A stretch of DNA of 64,000 nt, from assembly GCA_003156805.1 (NCBI GenBank), contig PMHV01000052.1, positions 131,255 to 195,254 on the forward strand. The letters run 5' to 3'. This stretch comes from Acidobacteriaceae bacterium (lineage in GTDB: Bacteria; Acidobacteriota; Terriglobia; Terriglobales; Acidobacteriaceae). The notes beneath the pieces were generated by a model. It did no database searches. It worked only from the letters and a program-made list of their open reading frames with translations, and was not told where the DNA came from. The translations under genes and the position numbers were made by a program. This document shows positions 17,200-26,283 of this stretch, in pieces (position 1 is the stretch's first letter; each line of letters begins with the position of its first letter).

Positions 17200-17802
17200 T
17201 TGCGCACCGTCCTCCTCATCGCCGCCGTCAGCTACCTGCTGGGCTCGATCCCCTTCGGCTATCTGCTGCTGCTCATCTTTCGCGGCGAGGATGTGCGTGA
17301 AATCGGCAGCGGAAATATTGGCGCCACGAACGTTTCCCGTCGCTCACCCGCGCTCGGAGCGGTAACGCTGCTGCTGGATGCCCTCAAAGGGACCGGAGCG
17401 GTCTGGCTCACATACTTCATGGCTCCGACCTGCCCACTGATGTCAATGGCGGCGTTGTTCGCGGTTCTCGGCCACATGTTTCCGGTGTGGCTGAGGTTTC
17501 GCGGCGGTAAAGGAGTCGCCACCGGGCTGGGATCGTTCGTGGTGATCGCTCCCCAGGTTGTGCTGCTGGCGGCGGGAATCTTTATCGCAGTCGTGCTCAT
17601 CTTTCGCTACGTTTCTCTGGGATCCATTCTCGCGGCCGCTGCCTTTCCACTTCTCGTTTATGAGATGCGCGCATATGGCGACTCGCCGATCGCGCTGGCG
17701 TTCATGGCCGTCACTTCCCTTCTCATCGTCGCCCGGCACCGCGAGAACATTCGCCGCCTGCTCACCGGGACGGAGAATCGACTCGGGGCAACGCCGCGAT
17801 GA
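17200..17802 (+). CDS. plsY: Glycerol-3-phosphate acyltransferase PlsY
   Basis: Transfers the acyl group from acyl-phosphate to glycerol-3-phosphate in the inner membrane, the first acylation of phospholipid synthesis. 200 residues with five hydrophobic segments. The three PlsY motifs are present: SYLLGSIPFGYLLL, GSGNIGATNVSR and LRFRGGKGVATGLG. The start is probably the TTG at 17200 with CAGGAA upstream; an in-frame TTG at 17134 would overlap thpR and add 22 polar residues. Its TGA overlaps the ATG of gpsA, so plsY and gpsA form an operon supplying and using glycerol-3-phosphate. Confidence 0.94.
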   Translation: MRTVLLIAAVSYLLGSIPFGYLLLLIFRGEDVREIGSGNIGATNVSRRSPALGAVTLLLDALKGTGAVWLTYFMAPTCPLMSMAALFAVLGHMFPVWLRFRGGKGVATGLGSFVVIAPQVVLLAAGIFIAVVLIFRYVSLGSILAAAAFPLLVYEMRAYGDSPIALAFMAVTSLLIVARHRENIRRLLTGTENRLGATPR

Positions 17803-18818
17803 GCGAGATCGCAATCATCGGCGCGGGCGCCTGGGGAACGGGGCTGTCGATTGTTCTCGGGCGCAAGGGAACACATCGCATCCGCTTGTGGGCGCATGAA
17901 AAAACAATTTGCGCGACCATCGCGCAACAGCGCGTCAACCAGAAATTCCTCCCCGGCCAGCGCATCCCCGATTGCGTCACTCCTGTCCACGGCCTGGCGG
18001 AGGCGCTTGACGGCGCGACCATCGTCATCAGTGCGATGCCCTCGCAACACTGTCGCCAACTCTTCGAACAGATGCGTCCGCACCTGAAGCCTGAGACCAT
18101 GATCGTCAGCGCTACCAAGGGACTCGAGGAGAGTACATTGCTGCGCATGAGCGAAGTGATTGCGCACGTGCTCGGCGATGGAAGAAACGCACCGCGTGTG
18201 GGAGCTCTCAGCGGGCCGTCGTTTGCGCAAGAGGCGGCACGTGGCGATCCGACGGCAATCACGATCGCTTCTCCGGATGCCGAACTGGCGAGTTCCGTGC
18301 AGACGGAATTCAGCGATCCCAACTTCCGCGTCTATACCAACGCAGACGTGGTTGGCGTGGAACTGGGCGGGGCGTTGAAGAACATCGTCGCGATCGCCGC
18401 CGGAATCTGCTCGGGCCTCGGTCTGGGGCACAATTCCGTGGCGGCGCTGATCACTCGCGGCTTGGCGGAGATGCCCCGGCTGGTTGTGGCCTGCCGAGGG
18501 CAGGCCGAGACCATGGCCGGGCTTGCCGGGTTGGGCGATCTGGTGCTGACTTGCACCGGCGGTCTTTCGCGCAACCGCAGTGTCGGCGTCGAACTGGGAC
18601 GAGGACGCGCGCTCCCGGAGATTCTCGATGGAATGCACGGCCGCGTCGCCGAAGGAATCTTCACCACTCGCGCGGCGGCCGGATTGGCGAAGGCCCGTGC
18701 GGTTGAGATGCCAATCACGGAACAGATCAGTGCCATTCTGCATGAGGGCAAGGCGCCGCGCGAAGCGATTCGCGAACTCATGACGCGCAGCGGCAAAAGT
18801 GAGACGCACCGGCACTAA
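17799..18818 (+). CDS. gpsA: Glycerol-3-phosphate dehydrogenase [NAD(P)+]
   Basis: Reduces dihydroxyacetone phosphate to glycerol-3-phosphate, the PlsY substrate; cytoplasmic. 339 residues, normal length. The Rossmann loop is IIGAGAWGTGLS at residues 6-17. Other family blocks are LSGPSFAQEAARGDPTA, the catalytic lysine region GGALKNIVAIAAGI and the C-terminal GLAGLGDLVLTCTGGLSRNRSVG. The ATG overlaps the plsY stop as ATGA, which points to translational coupling. Confidence 0.97.
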   Translation: MSEIAIIGAGAWGTGLSIVLGRKGTHRIRLWAHEKTICATIAQQRVNQKFLPGQRIPDCVTPVHGLAEALDGATIVISAMPSQHCRQLFEQMRPHLKPETMIVSATKGLEESTLLRMSEVIAHVLGDGRNAPRVGALSGPSFAQEAARGDPTAITIASPDAELASSVQTEFSDPNFRVYTNADVVGVELGGALKNIVAIAAGICSGLGLGHNSVAALITRGLAEMPRLVVACRGQAETMAGLAGLGDLVLTCTGGLSRNRSVGVELGRGRALPEILDGMHGRVAEGIFTTRAAAGLAKARAVEMPITEQISAILHEGKAPREAIRELMTRSGKSETHRH

Positions 18819-19003
18819 AGTCTTCGCATCTTGCGTCTTCGCATCATGCAGTTCCCGTCCAGGCGTGCCTTGGGACTGGTACTTCGGTAACCGGACCCGT
18901 GCCGGTTTTAGCCACTAGCAATACCTTCCTCGGTAGAATTCTAGATACCCGCAATTTCGCCGGCCGCTGCGACGAGGCGTCCGCGAATTGAGCCAAGGCT
19001 ACT

Positions 19004-20851
19004 TTGTCTTCCACAACGCCCAATCCCGCGCGCATTCCGATTCTGTACGTCATCCTCGGTGTGCTCATCGTCATCAGCGTAGTTCCCATGTATTTTTACT
19101 CGGAGCAAGTGGAGGCGATTAACCGGGACCGGCTGAAAACCAACGAGATGCTGCTGCAAAACACGGTGACGCGATCGCTGGCCGACGATCTTTCTCAGCA
19201 CGAGCAGTCGCTGCGCATGATGCTCGCCAACCTTTCGTCGGCGATCCAGGTAGCCAGCGGCGGGGACATCGGCAGCAAGAACATTGAGGCCCCGGAGCTG
19301 CGTGCGTTACTCGAGAATTTTGTTTCTTCTTCCGATGAGATCGCCTATGCCACCCTGCTGAACTCCGAAGCAAAGGGTATTTCCGCCGGCCGGGTTGCAC
19401 CCGACGCTTTTCTGCAGCGGGAGCTGCAACATGCCTACGATGCGGCGCGAGATGGCCGGGCGTACAACGGTCAGGCGCTGGTGCTGGGTGGCGGAAATTC
19501 GGCTCACACAGTCCTGCTGGTCAGCCGCCCGGTCAACTATGGTGGGCGCTTTCTGGGGATGGTGGGAGCCGTCGTCGATCTGGAATTCCTGATTCGGCGG
19601 TTGCGCGAGGTTAGCGGGGGGGGACTAATCCCCTATGTGGTCGACGCTCAAGGGCGGCTGGTGGCGGCGGGTACGGCACAGTATGCGACCGGGCAAGACA
19701 TGAAGAGCCTGGAAATCGTTCGCAATTTTGTGGACGAAGGCAACAAGGTCCAAGTGGATGCCACCAAAGAGTTCAAAGTCAACGAAGGAAACCACAGCGT
19801 CGATATGCTGGGAACCTATTGCCCGGTGGTGGCGCTGGACTGGGCGGTGGTGGTGCAAAAGCCGCGTTCCGAGGCTTATCGAGGAGTCTATGAAATGCAG
19901 CGTACGGCCCGCCTGCTGGCGATCCTGGCCGTCCTGCTGAGCATTGCCGTCAGTATTTTCGCGGCGCGCCGCATCACCAATCCGCTGCACGTGTTGACCC
20001 AGTACAGCCGCGCCATCGCGCGCGGAGATTTCTCACAGCGCGTTCACCTGTGGAGCCGCACCGAGATTGGCGAACTGGCGGACACCTTCAACACCATGTC
20101 GCAGGAGCTCGAGCATTTCGTGGAAGATTTGAAACGGGCGGCGGAAGAGAATCGTGCCTTGTTCATGGGCTCGATCCAGATGCTCGCCGGAGCGGTCGAC
20201 GAAAAGGACCCCTACACGCGCGGCCATTCCGACCGGGTTACGCGCTATTCGCTGATGATCGCGAAGGAAATGGGCTTGTCGCCAGATTTTCTTGAGACCT
20301 TGCGGATTTCCGCGCAGCTTCACGACGTGGGCAAGATCGGCATTGAAGACCGCATCCTGAAAAAACCGGGAGCGCTGACCGCCGAAGAATTTGAAGTGAT
20401 GAAGACGCACACCACCAAAGGCGCCAACATTCTGCGTCCGGTGCAACAACTCGAGGAAATGCTGCCCGGAATCGAACTGCATCACGAAGCGCTCGACGGC
20501 CGCGGCTACCCTTACGGGCTGAAGGGCGAACAGATCCCGCTGTTGGCGCGCGTGATAGCGGTGGCCGACACCTTCGACGCTCTGACCACGAATCGGCCCT
20601 ACCAGCAGGCTCACAGTTCCGAAGACGCGTTGCGCATCATTCAGAATCTTGCCGGCAAGCGCCTCGATCCGGCAGCGGTGGCTGCGCTGATGGCAGTCTA
20701 CGAACGAGGCGAGATTCGCGTGCAACGCGTCGTGGTGGTCCGGCCACCCAGTTCCGAGGCAGCCGCAAAAGCTGTCGGCGCGGGCGCTGCCGATCCAGCC
20801 CCTCTATCCGTTACGCAGGAAATCACCGCTCTCGAACGAACCCGCGCTTAA
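19004..20851 (+). CDS. Membrane sensor HD-GYP phosphodiesterase
   Basis: 615 residues. A helix at about 12-30, a periplasmic Cache-like sensor of about 260 residues, a second helix near 303-325, a HAMP linker (RRITNPLHVLTQYSRAIARGDF), then an HD-GYP domain. The HD pair is at about residue 440 (LHDVGKIGI), and the GYP signature is in HHEALDGRGYPYGLKG near residue 500. Members break c-di-GMP to GMP, so this is a signal-gated regulator of surface life or motility. The TTG at 19004 is the longest start with a modest AAGG upstream. The C-terminal tail is Ala/Pro-rich. It is a single gene after gpsA with a 185-base gap. Confidence 0.94.
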   Translation: MSSTTPNPARIPILYVILGVLIVISVVPMYFYSEQVEAINRDRLKTNEMLLQNTVTRSLADDLSQHEQSLRMMLANLSSAIQVASGGDIGSKNIEAPELRALLENFVSSSDEIAYATLLNSEAKGISAGRVAPDAFLQRELQHAYDAARDGRAYNGQALVLGGGNSAHTVLLVSRPVNYGGRFLGMVGAVVDLEFLIRRLREVSGGGLIPYVVDAQGRLVAAGTAQYATGQDMKSLEIVRNFVDEGNKVQVDATKEFKVNEGNHSVDMLGTYCPVVALDWAVVVQKPRSEAYRGVYEMQRTARLLAILAVLLSIAVSIFAARRITNPLHVLTQYSRAIARGDFSQRVHLWSRTEIGELADTFNTMSQELEHFVEDLKRAAEENRALFMGSIQMLAGAVDEKDPYTRGHSDRVTRYSLMIAKEMGLSPDFLETLRISAQLHDVGKIGIEDRILKKPGALTAEEFEVMKTHTTKGANILRPVQQLEEMLPGIELHHEALDGRGYPYGLKGEQIPLLARVIAVADTFDALTTNRPYQQAHSSEDALRIIQNLAGKRLDPAAVAALMAVYERGEIRVQRVVVVRPPSSEAAAKAVGAGAADPAPLSVTQEITALERTRA

Positions 20852-21175
20852 CCAGCCTTCCTGGGCAAACGTGTGGCCCAGCTTAGTTCCGCACGAACGA
20901 ATGAGGTATGCTGCTCTGCGCTTCTCTCTAGGTTGCGATGCAAACTAGTTACTGGGAACGTTCCGTCTGTCCCCGAATTTCTCTTGTCCAGCCCTGAACT
21001 GCCCCACTCAAGCCAAAACCAGCCTTGAGCGGGCCACCCGCCCGTGTTATACTCGCCGCCCGAGATGCGGGCCACCCGCCAGGCGCTCAGAAGTACGCCC
21101 CGGAGGGCGCTGGCGCGGAGGGGTCGAATGGCCCGAGTGTCGGGCGGCCGCCATCCGCTGAAAAAGGAGATCCGT
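20852..21175. other. Gap upstream of the PQQ dehydrogenase
   Basis: Holds one arm of the inverted repeat (20954-20975) and a direct repeat GGGCCACCCGCC (near 21028 and 21070). No gene was found. Confidence 0.55.
20954..20975 (-). repeat. Left arm of inverted repeat flanking the PQQ gene
   Basis: Read on the minus strand as CGGGGACAGACGGAACGTTC plus CC. It matches the right arm at 23070-23091 at 21 of 22 positions in opposite orientation. Confidence 0.85.
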
Positions 21176-23038
21176 ATGAAGCGCCGCATGGTTCTGTTGC
21201 TGCTGGCTTGGAGCTTGCCCGCAGCCGCGCTGGCGCAGGAGGGCACCGGTCCCGACTGGCCGATGTACAACGGCACCCACGACAGCCAGCGCTACTCGAG
21301 CCTCGACCAGATCAACATCGGCAACGTCAACGAGATCCACGCGGTATGGGCCTTCCAGACCGGCATCGCCAACCCGAACATCTCGTTCGAGAACACCCCA
21401 ATCGTCGTAGACGGCGTGATGTACGTGTCGACGGGGAACAACATCATCTATGCCATGGACGCCGCAACCGGCGCGCTGAAGTGGTCCTACGATCCGAAAG
21501 TCAAGGTCTATACCGGCGCCATCGGTAAGATCGCCCCCGGTATAGACCAGCAGCTCAAGCTGTGCTGCGGCCAGAACAGCCGCGGTTTGGCCTTCTATAA
21601 GGGCCGGATCTACATGGGCACGCTCGACGGCCGGCTGATCGCGCTCAACGCCGAGGACGGCTCGGGCGTGACGACGTTCACCGACTCGATCTTGAAGACG
21701 CCGGGGCAGGTGCAGGTGCTCGACCTCAAGCAAGGCTACAGTTGGACGGCCGCGCCGATCGTCTGGGACGACAAGATCTTTTTTGGCGCCGCCGGCAGCG
21801 AGTACCGTACTCGCGGCGAGTTCAGCGCCCACGACGCCAACACCGGCAAGCTGCTCTGGAACTGGTACACCATCCCAGCACCGAACGAGCCGGGCGGCGA
21901 CACCTGGCCGAACAAAAAGGTCAAGGACAAGTTTCCTTACGAGATCGGCGGCGTGGGGGTGTGGATGAACCCGACGATCGACGTCGCCAACCGACAGGTG
22001 ATCTTCGGCACCGGCAATCCGAACCCCGACTGGCATGGCGAGAACCGCGCCGGCGACAACCTCTATAGCTGCGCGGTCGTTTCGCTCGACGCCGACAAGG
22101 GAACGCTGAACTGGCACTTCCAGGAGGTCCGCCACGATCTGTGGGACTACGATCAGGCGGCGGCCCCGATCCTGTTCACGTCCACCATCAGCGGCCAGCC
22201 AGTGGAAGCCGTGGGCGCGGCGGGCAAGACCGGCTGGTTCTACATCCTCGACCGCAAGACCGGCAAGCCGCTGATCGAGATGAAAGAGATCGACGTGCCG
22301 CAAGCCCCGGGACAGGCCACGGCGAACAAGCAGCTCGTGCCGGCGACCGTGGAGCCTTTCGTGCCCCACAAGAACATGTGGGCGCCACCAACGCTCGACG
22401 GCGTCTTGGCTTCTCCCGGCTTGAGCGGCGGCTCGGAGTGGAGCCCGATCTCATTCAACCCGAAGCTCAACTACGCTTTCGTGTCGGCCATCGAGAAGGA
22501 AGTGGTCTTCTGCCGGGTACCGACGCTTGCGGAGTGGGGACACAAGCCGCCGACGGAGGCAGGCCAGGAGTGCAACCGTGTTGCGAAACTTAGCGCAGTT
22601 GCTTCCAAGATCTCGCCGTTCGATACCGGCGGCGCGGCCATCATCCCGCCGCCCCCGGCGGTGCAGCCGCACGGCGCGTTCATCGCCATCGACGTCAACA
22701 CCTACGCAGCTTCCGCCGGCTTCATTCAACGTCACCCATTGTTTCTCATTTGGATGGGCCGAGGGCGCGACTACTACTTATGGGGAAGCGATGGCTATCT
22801 CATTATCTGCGCAATCCTGGCCGAGATGCTACTGCTGTATTTCGGATGGAAGCTTGCACAGGCGCTGTCCTTTTCGATACTTTGGCTGTTTATCGCCTTT
22901 GCGGGTCTCATCAGACGAATGTTCCGTATTGAGAAGCGTAGCTTGATTCCGTTGGGCGGATTTGCTCTCACGGCTTTGGGTGAATGCCTGGAATTTGGAG
23001 TCAGGACAATCAGGCTGTTCGCCGAAACCAGTCATTGA
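21176..23038 (+). CDS. PQQ-dependent alcohol dehydrogenase, truncated and joined to a foreign membrane tail
   Basis: 620 residues from the ATG at 21176 (AAAGGAGA upstream), with a signal peptide ending near ALAQE. Residues 22-510 are a quinoprotein alcohol-dehydrogenase propeller: PMYNGTHDSQRYSSLDQIN at the start, the vicinal Cys pair in LKLCCGQNSRG, GRLIALNAEDG, the active-site region RAGDNLYS, and HFQEVRHDLWDYD. Such enzymes oxidise alcohols in the periplasm with PQQ. At about 22702 the similarity stops inside a blade (AIDVNT), and 110 residues follow with two or three hydrophobic helices (ICAILAEMLLLYFGWKL) unlike any PQQ enzyme. The tail DNA is visibly poorer in GC. The last blades are missing, so activity is doubtful. 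The locus sits between inverted repeats and may be acquired. Confidence 0.85.
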   Translation: MKRRMVLLLLAWSLPAAALAQEGTGPDWPMYNGTHDSQRYSSLDQINIGNVNEIHAVWAFQTGIANPNISFENTPIVVDGVMYVSTGNNIIYAMDAATGALKWSYDPKVKVYTGAIGKIAPGIDQQLKLCCGQNSRGLAFYKGRIYMGTLDGRLIALNAEDGSGVTTFTDSILKTPGQVQVLDLKQGYSWTAAPIVWDDKIFFGAAGSEYRTRGEFSAHDANTGKLLWNWYTIPAPNEPGGDTWPNKKVKDKFPYEIGGVGVWMNPTIDVANRQVIFGTGNPNPDWHGENRAGDNLYSCAVVSLDADKGTLNWHFQEVRHDLWDYDQAAAPILFTSTISGQPVEAVGAAGKTGWFYILDRKTGKPLIEMKEIDVPQAPGQATANKQLVPATVEPFVPHKNMWAPPTLDGVLASPGLSGGSEWSPISFNPKLNYAFVSAIEKEVVFCRVPTLAEWGHKPPTEAGQECNRVAKLSAVASKISPFDTGGAAIIPPPPAVQPHGAFIAIDVNTYAASAGFIQRHPLFLIWMGRGRDYYLWGSDGYLIICAILAEMLLLYFGWKLAQALSFSILWLFIAFAGLIRRMFRIEKRSLIPLGGFALTALGECLEFGVRTIRLFAETSH

Positions 23039-23069
23039 AACCCCGACAGGAAAAACCGGGGGGGAAAAC

Positions 23070-23091
23070 CGGGGACAGACGGGACGTTCCC
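23070..23091 (+). repeat. Right arm of inverted repeat flanking the PQQ gene
   Basis: CGGGGACAGACGGGACGTTC plus CC. With its flanks (GGAAAACCGGGGA and TCCCCAGTTTTC) it can fold into a hairpin of its own, like the ends of REP-type elements. Confidence 0.85.
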
Positions 23092-23106
23092 CAGTTTTCA
23101 ACGACT

Positions 23107-23350
23107 AGCCCCCTTGTGACATCTGACCTTGCGCACAGCCCCCAATTCGTTCCATCATTGTCTCAGCAGCGGAAGTACACGCAGCCATACCGGCAAGGAC
23201 GCTCCCTAAGAATCGGCCCGTAAGTCCCATGCTTTCAAGATTTTGCGATAAGACCTTTGTTATGAATATTTTGCGAGGAATTCCGCCGGCCAATAGCCGG
23301 TAAGTTGCTGATTCTAGATATTTTGCAAAATCGAGGGGGGAGGGGGTAGG
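23107..23350 (-). repeat. Dispersed 240-bp repeat, copy A
   Basis: On the minus strand it starts with ACCCTACCCCCTCCCCCC and ends with GGCTGTGCGCAAGGTCAGAT then GTCACAAG. The same order of blocks occurs at 27134-27365 and 57993-58232. It lies directly behind the PQQ inverted repeat. Confidence 0.8.
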
Positions 23351-23710
23351 GTAACCAAAATATAAACTTACAGCCCAAAACGGGACGCTCAGGCGCTCGT
23401 GCCCATGTTTGCCAAGGTATGTGTGCCAAGGTATGCCATGCCAAGGTATGCCAAGTCAGAGCGTTTCCGGTCTTCGTGTCCATCTTGCCGGCATGAACTT
23501 GTGCCATTGCATCACCGTCATGCAAGCGCCGACCAAAGCCTGTTGCGCCTGCCGTTTCGGGCAGTAGGCCGCACAGTTCCTCGATGGTCCAGACATGAAC
23601 GATCCAGACATGATATGAGATTCCCACTTCCATCGCCGGAGTGATCGGCGCATGCGATGCAGTGAAGAAAGACGAAATCAGACTGACCCACCACCGCTGC
23701 CTCCGACCGC

Positions 23711-23716
23711 TATAAT
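23711..23716 (+). promoter_or_regulatory. Possible -10 box upstream of ftsY
   Basis: A perfect TATAAT lies 18 bases before the ftsY ATG. No clear -35 is seen at normal spacing. If used, the transcript would have a very short leader. Confidence 0.3.
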
Positions 23717-23734
23717 GAATTCTCGGCGCCCCGC

Positions 23735-24688
23735 ATGATTCAAACCCTGTTCGGCAGCACGGAAGAGACCAAGCCCGGCTTATTTGACCGCATGAAACAG
23801 GCGGTCACGCGTACGCGTGAGAATTTAGCCCAGCGCATCGACGACGTGGTTTCGCTGGGCAAAGAAATCGACCGGGCCACGCTCGACGATCTTGAAGGCA
23901 CTTTGATAAGCGCCGACCTGGGAACGACCACCACGCACGAAGTATTGGCCAAGCTTCGCGAGAAAGCCGATCGCAAGCAGATTAAAGACGTGAACGAACT
24001 CAAGCGGCTCTTGAAAGAAGAACTGCTGGCCATTTTGAATATGGCGAACCAGCGGCCGGTCGAGAGAGTCGAGGGAACTCCGGAAGTGATTCTGGTGGTT
24101 GGCGTGAACGGCACGGGCAAGACGACGACCATCGGCAAGCTGGCTCAGGTTTTTCGTTCGCAGGGCAAGAGCGTGCTGCTGTGCGCCGCCGACACGTTTC
24201 GCGCTGCCGCGATCGATCAACTGGAAATCTGGGGCCAGCGTACGGGGACCGAAGTCATCCGGACCAAGCCCGGCGGCGATCCCGCAGCCGTTCTGTTCGA
24301 CGCGCTGCAATCCGCGGCGGCGCGCAAGAGCGACTATGTCATTGTCGATACCGCCGGTCGCCTCCACACCAAGACCAGCTTGATGTCGGAGCTGGAAAAA
24401 ATGCGGCGCACGGCGCAACGCATCATCCCCGGTGCGCCTCACGAAACTTTGCTGGTGATGGACGCGACCACCGGCCAAAACGGTTTGCAGCAGGCGCGGC
24501 TGTTCACGCAGTCGGCGGGAGTTACCGGCATTGTTCTGACCAAGCTGGACGGCACCGCCAAGGGCGGCGTGGTGGTTGCCATTTCGCGGGAGCTTGGCTT
24601 GCCGGTTCGCTATGTTGGCGTCGGCGAAAAAGCCGGCGACTTGCTGCCGTTCGATGCAAGAGCATTTGTAGACTCTCTGTTCGAGTAG
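23735..24688 (+). CDS. ftsY: Signal recognition particle receptor FtsY
   Basis: A GTPase at the inner membrane that receives ribosome-nascent chain complexes from the SRP (Ffh plus the RNA at 7204-7310). 317 residues: a helical N domain (residues 1-110) without the long acidic A domain of E. coli, then the G domain. Visible motifs are the P-loop [15 protein letters not shown] at about 123-137, [31 protein letters not shown] and the closing [13 protein letters not shown]. The ATG at 23735 gives the normal short-form length. A small gene follows 8 bases downstream. Confidence 0.97.
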   Translation: MIQTLFGSTEETKPGLFDRMKQAVTRTRENLAQRIDDVVSLGKEIDRATLDDLEGTLISADLGTTTTHEVLAKLREKADRKQIKDVNELKRLLKEELLAILNMANQRPVERVEGTPEVILVVGVNGTGKTTTIGKLAQVFRSQGKSVLLCAADTFRAAAIDQLEIWGQRTGTEVIRTKPGGDPAAVLFDALQSAAARKSDYVIVDTAGRLHTKTSLMSELEKMRRTAQRIIPGAPHETLLVMDATTGQNGLQQARLFTQSAGVTGIVLTKLDGTAKGGVVVAISRELGLPVRYVGVGEKAGDLLPFDARAFVDSLFE

Positions 24689-24696
24689 GAGCGACT

Positions 24697-24906
24697 ATGC
24701 CGCAAGCTAAGAAACGCTCGCGATGGAAGACGCTGTTGGAATTGTTGCGACGTCGGTTCGGTAAAAAGCAGCCGCCGCCTCCCGCCGATCCTTATGCATA
24801 TCGGATGGCGCCGGTGCGCCGCGGACCACAAGGCCGCAGCGGCGCGGCGGTCGCTGAAGTGGAAGACGACGATTCCTATCGCGCGTTCCCGCCGCGCAAA
24901 TCATAG
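24697..24906 (+). CDS. Small basic protein downstream of ftsY
   Basis: 69 residues starting from the ATG at 24697, with GTAGGAG as ribosome site, eight bases after the ftsY stop. The first 25 residues are strongly basic (MPQAKKRSRWKTLLELLRRR), then a proline run PPPPADPYAYR, and an acidic patch EVEDDD. No domain is recognised. Position and ribosome site support it being real and co-transcribed with ftsY. It is too short for a firmer assignment. Confidence 0.72.
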   Translation: MPQAKKRSRWKTLLELLRRRFGKKQPPPPADPYAYRMAPVRRGPQGRSGAAVAEVEDDDSYRAFPPRKS

Positions 24907-24943
24907 TCTGTGTTTCGCAGATCCGCAGTAACTTCTTGACGTC

Positions 24944-26143
24944 ATGCCCGACCGCTCCACTGACGAACAGTTTCTGCACCGCGCACTCGACCTCGCCCGC
25001 CAGGGCCTCGCGCTGGCTTCGCCCAATCCCCTGGTCGGCGCGGTCCTCCTGGACCCAAGCGGAAACATTGTAGGCACTGGCTCTTATACATATGACGGCG
25101 TCAAGCACGCGGAGGTTCAAGCCATCGAACACGCCGGCGGCAAGGCGCGCGGCGCCACGCTCTACATCAATATGGAACCTTGCTCTCATCAGGGCCGCAC
25201 TCCGCCATGCGCCGATGCGGTGATTGCCGCCGGAATCCGCCGCGTGGTCGCGTCCATGCCCGATCCAAATCCGAAGGTGAGCGGCCGCGGTTTCGAAAAG
25301 CTGCGCGCAGCGGGAGTGCTCGTGGAAGTTGGAGCGCTGGAAGCGCAGGCTCGCCAATTGAACGAAGCTTTCGCCCGCTACATCCGTCACGGCGTTCCGC
25401 TGGTCACACTTAAGAGCGCGATGACTCTTGATGGCAAGATTGCACCGCCACCTAAAGCACAAGGTCATACGGAGAAAACTCCTGACGATAACGAGTTTCG
25501 CGGGAACTGGATCACGGGCGAAGCGGCTCGCGCTCACGCGCATGAACTGCGGCACGCGCACGATGCCATTCTGGTGGGAATTGGCACAATCCTCGCCGAC
25601 AACCCCTTGCTTACCGACCGCAGCACAGGTCCGCGGCGGCGACGGTTGTTGCGTGTGATTCTCGATTCCCATCTGCGGCTGCCGCTCGATTCGCGACTTG
25701 TGCGCAGCGTGGCCAAACAAGGTCCGGACGCGAACGATGTGCTGGTGTTCTACTCCGTCGATGATAAAGATAAGAATACCGAAAAGAAAAAAGAAGAGCT
25801 GGAAGCGCGTGGAGTTCGAGTCGAGCAGATTTCTTCCGACAAATCGGACGGACGTCTTGATCTCCGTGAAGTTTTGCGATGCCTCGGACAACTCGAAATT
25901 ACCAGCCTGCTGATCGAAGGCGGAGCTGCCGTAAACTGGACAGCGCTCGCCTCGCGCGTCGTGGATAAAGTATTCCTGTATTACGCGCCCGTCATTCTCG
26001 GCGGGACGGATTCGATTCCATTCGCTGCCGGACAGGGGTTCCGAGATATGAATGAAGCGGCGCAAATAAAGCGTGTAAGTCTGCACCGCTTCGGCGAGGA
26101 CTTCGCAGTCGAAGGCTATTTGCGCGATCCCTACGGAGAATGA
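24944..26143 (+). CDS. ribD: Riboflavin biosynthesis deaminase/reductase
   Basis: Catalyses two successive steps of riboflavin synthesis: deamination of the GTP-derived pyrimidine, then NADPH reduction of the ribose. 399 residues. The deaminase zinc site is His55-Ala-Glu57 and Cys80/Cys89 in PCSHQGRTPPC. The reductase begins near 150 (VTLKSAMTLDGKIA) with GEAARAHAHELRHAHDAILVGIGT, and ends with IEGGAAVNW. It is about 30 residues longer than most RibD because of two hydrophilic inserts (around residues 168-180 and 268-285, the second Lys/Glu-rich). The ATG is at 24944. RibE follows after a repeat-filled gap. No FMN riboswitch was seen upstream. Confidence 0.96.
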   Translation: MPDRSTDEQFLHRALDLARQGLALASPNPLVGAVLLDPSGNIVGTGSYTYDGVKHAEVQAIEHAGGKARGATLYINMEPCSHQGRTPPCADAVIAAGIRRVVASMPDPNPKVSGRGFEKLRAAGVLVEVGALEAQARQLNEAFARYIRHGVPLVTLKSAMTLDGKIAPPPKAQGHTEKTPDDNEFRGNWITGEAARAHAHELRHAHDAILVGIGTILADNPLLTDRSTGPRRRRLLRVILDSHLRLPLDSRLVRSVAKQGPDANDVLVFYSVDDKDKNTEKKKEELEARGVRVEQISSDKSDGRLDLREVLRCLGQLEITSLLIEGGAAVNWTALASRVVDKVFLYYAPVILGGTDSIPFAAGQGFRDMNEAAQIKRVSLHRFGEDFAVEGYLRDPYGE

Positions 26144-26149
26144 ATTTTC

Positions 26150-26225
26150 TTTCACCACGGAGACACGGAGACACGGAGAAAAACCGTTCCACGATTTTCT
26201 CAGTGCCTCAGTGCCTCCGTGGTGG
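26150..26225. repeat. Palindromic CACCACGGAGACACGG repeat
   Basis: TTCACCACGGAGACACGGAG, then ... TCTCAGTGCCTCAGTGCCTC and CGTGGTGGA form a long imperfect hairpin. Related sequence is found at 40793-40936. It fills the gap between ribD and ribE. Confidence 0.85.
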
Positions 26226-26283
26226 ATTAGTATTCTGAGTTCATCGTTCAGAACTTTTGTCTTCACGCTCATCAGGAGATCCA

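Larger units (their letters stand above)
23039..23734. other. Repeat-filled gap before ftsY
   Basis: About 700 bases without a credible gene. It contains the right inverted-repeat arm (23070-23091), a minus-strand copy of a 240-bp dispersed repeat (23107-23350), and short tandem units of CCAAGGTATG type (about 23407-23455). A 132-codon open frame on the minus strand only translates these repeats. Confidence 0.65.

Noticed and set aside
21047-22369. 440-codon open frame on the minus strand
   Set aside because: It is antisense to the PQQ dehydrogenase propeller and has no ribosome site or motif.
23235-23633. 132-codon open frame on the minus strand with TWHTLAWHTLAHIPWQTW
   Set aside because: The odd His/Trp pattern is only the translation of the CCAAGGTATG tandem repeat and of dispersed repeat A.
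24907-26283. Possible FMN riboswitch controlling ribD or ribE
   Set aside because: The gaps before ribD (37 bases) and ribE (140 bases, filled with a palindromic repeat) have no RFN-element sequence blocks and are too short or otherwise occupied.
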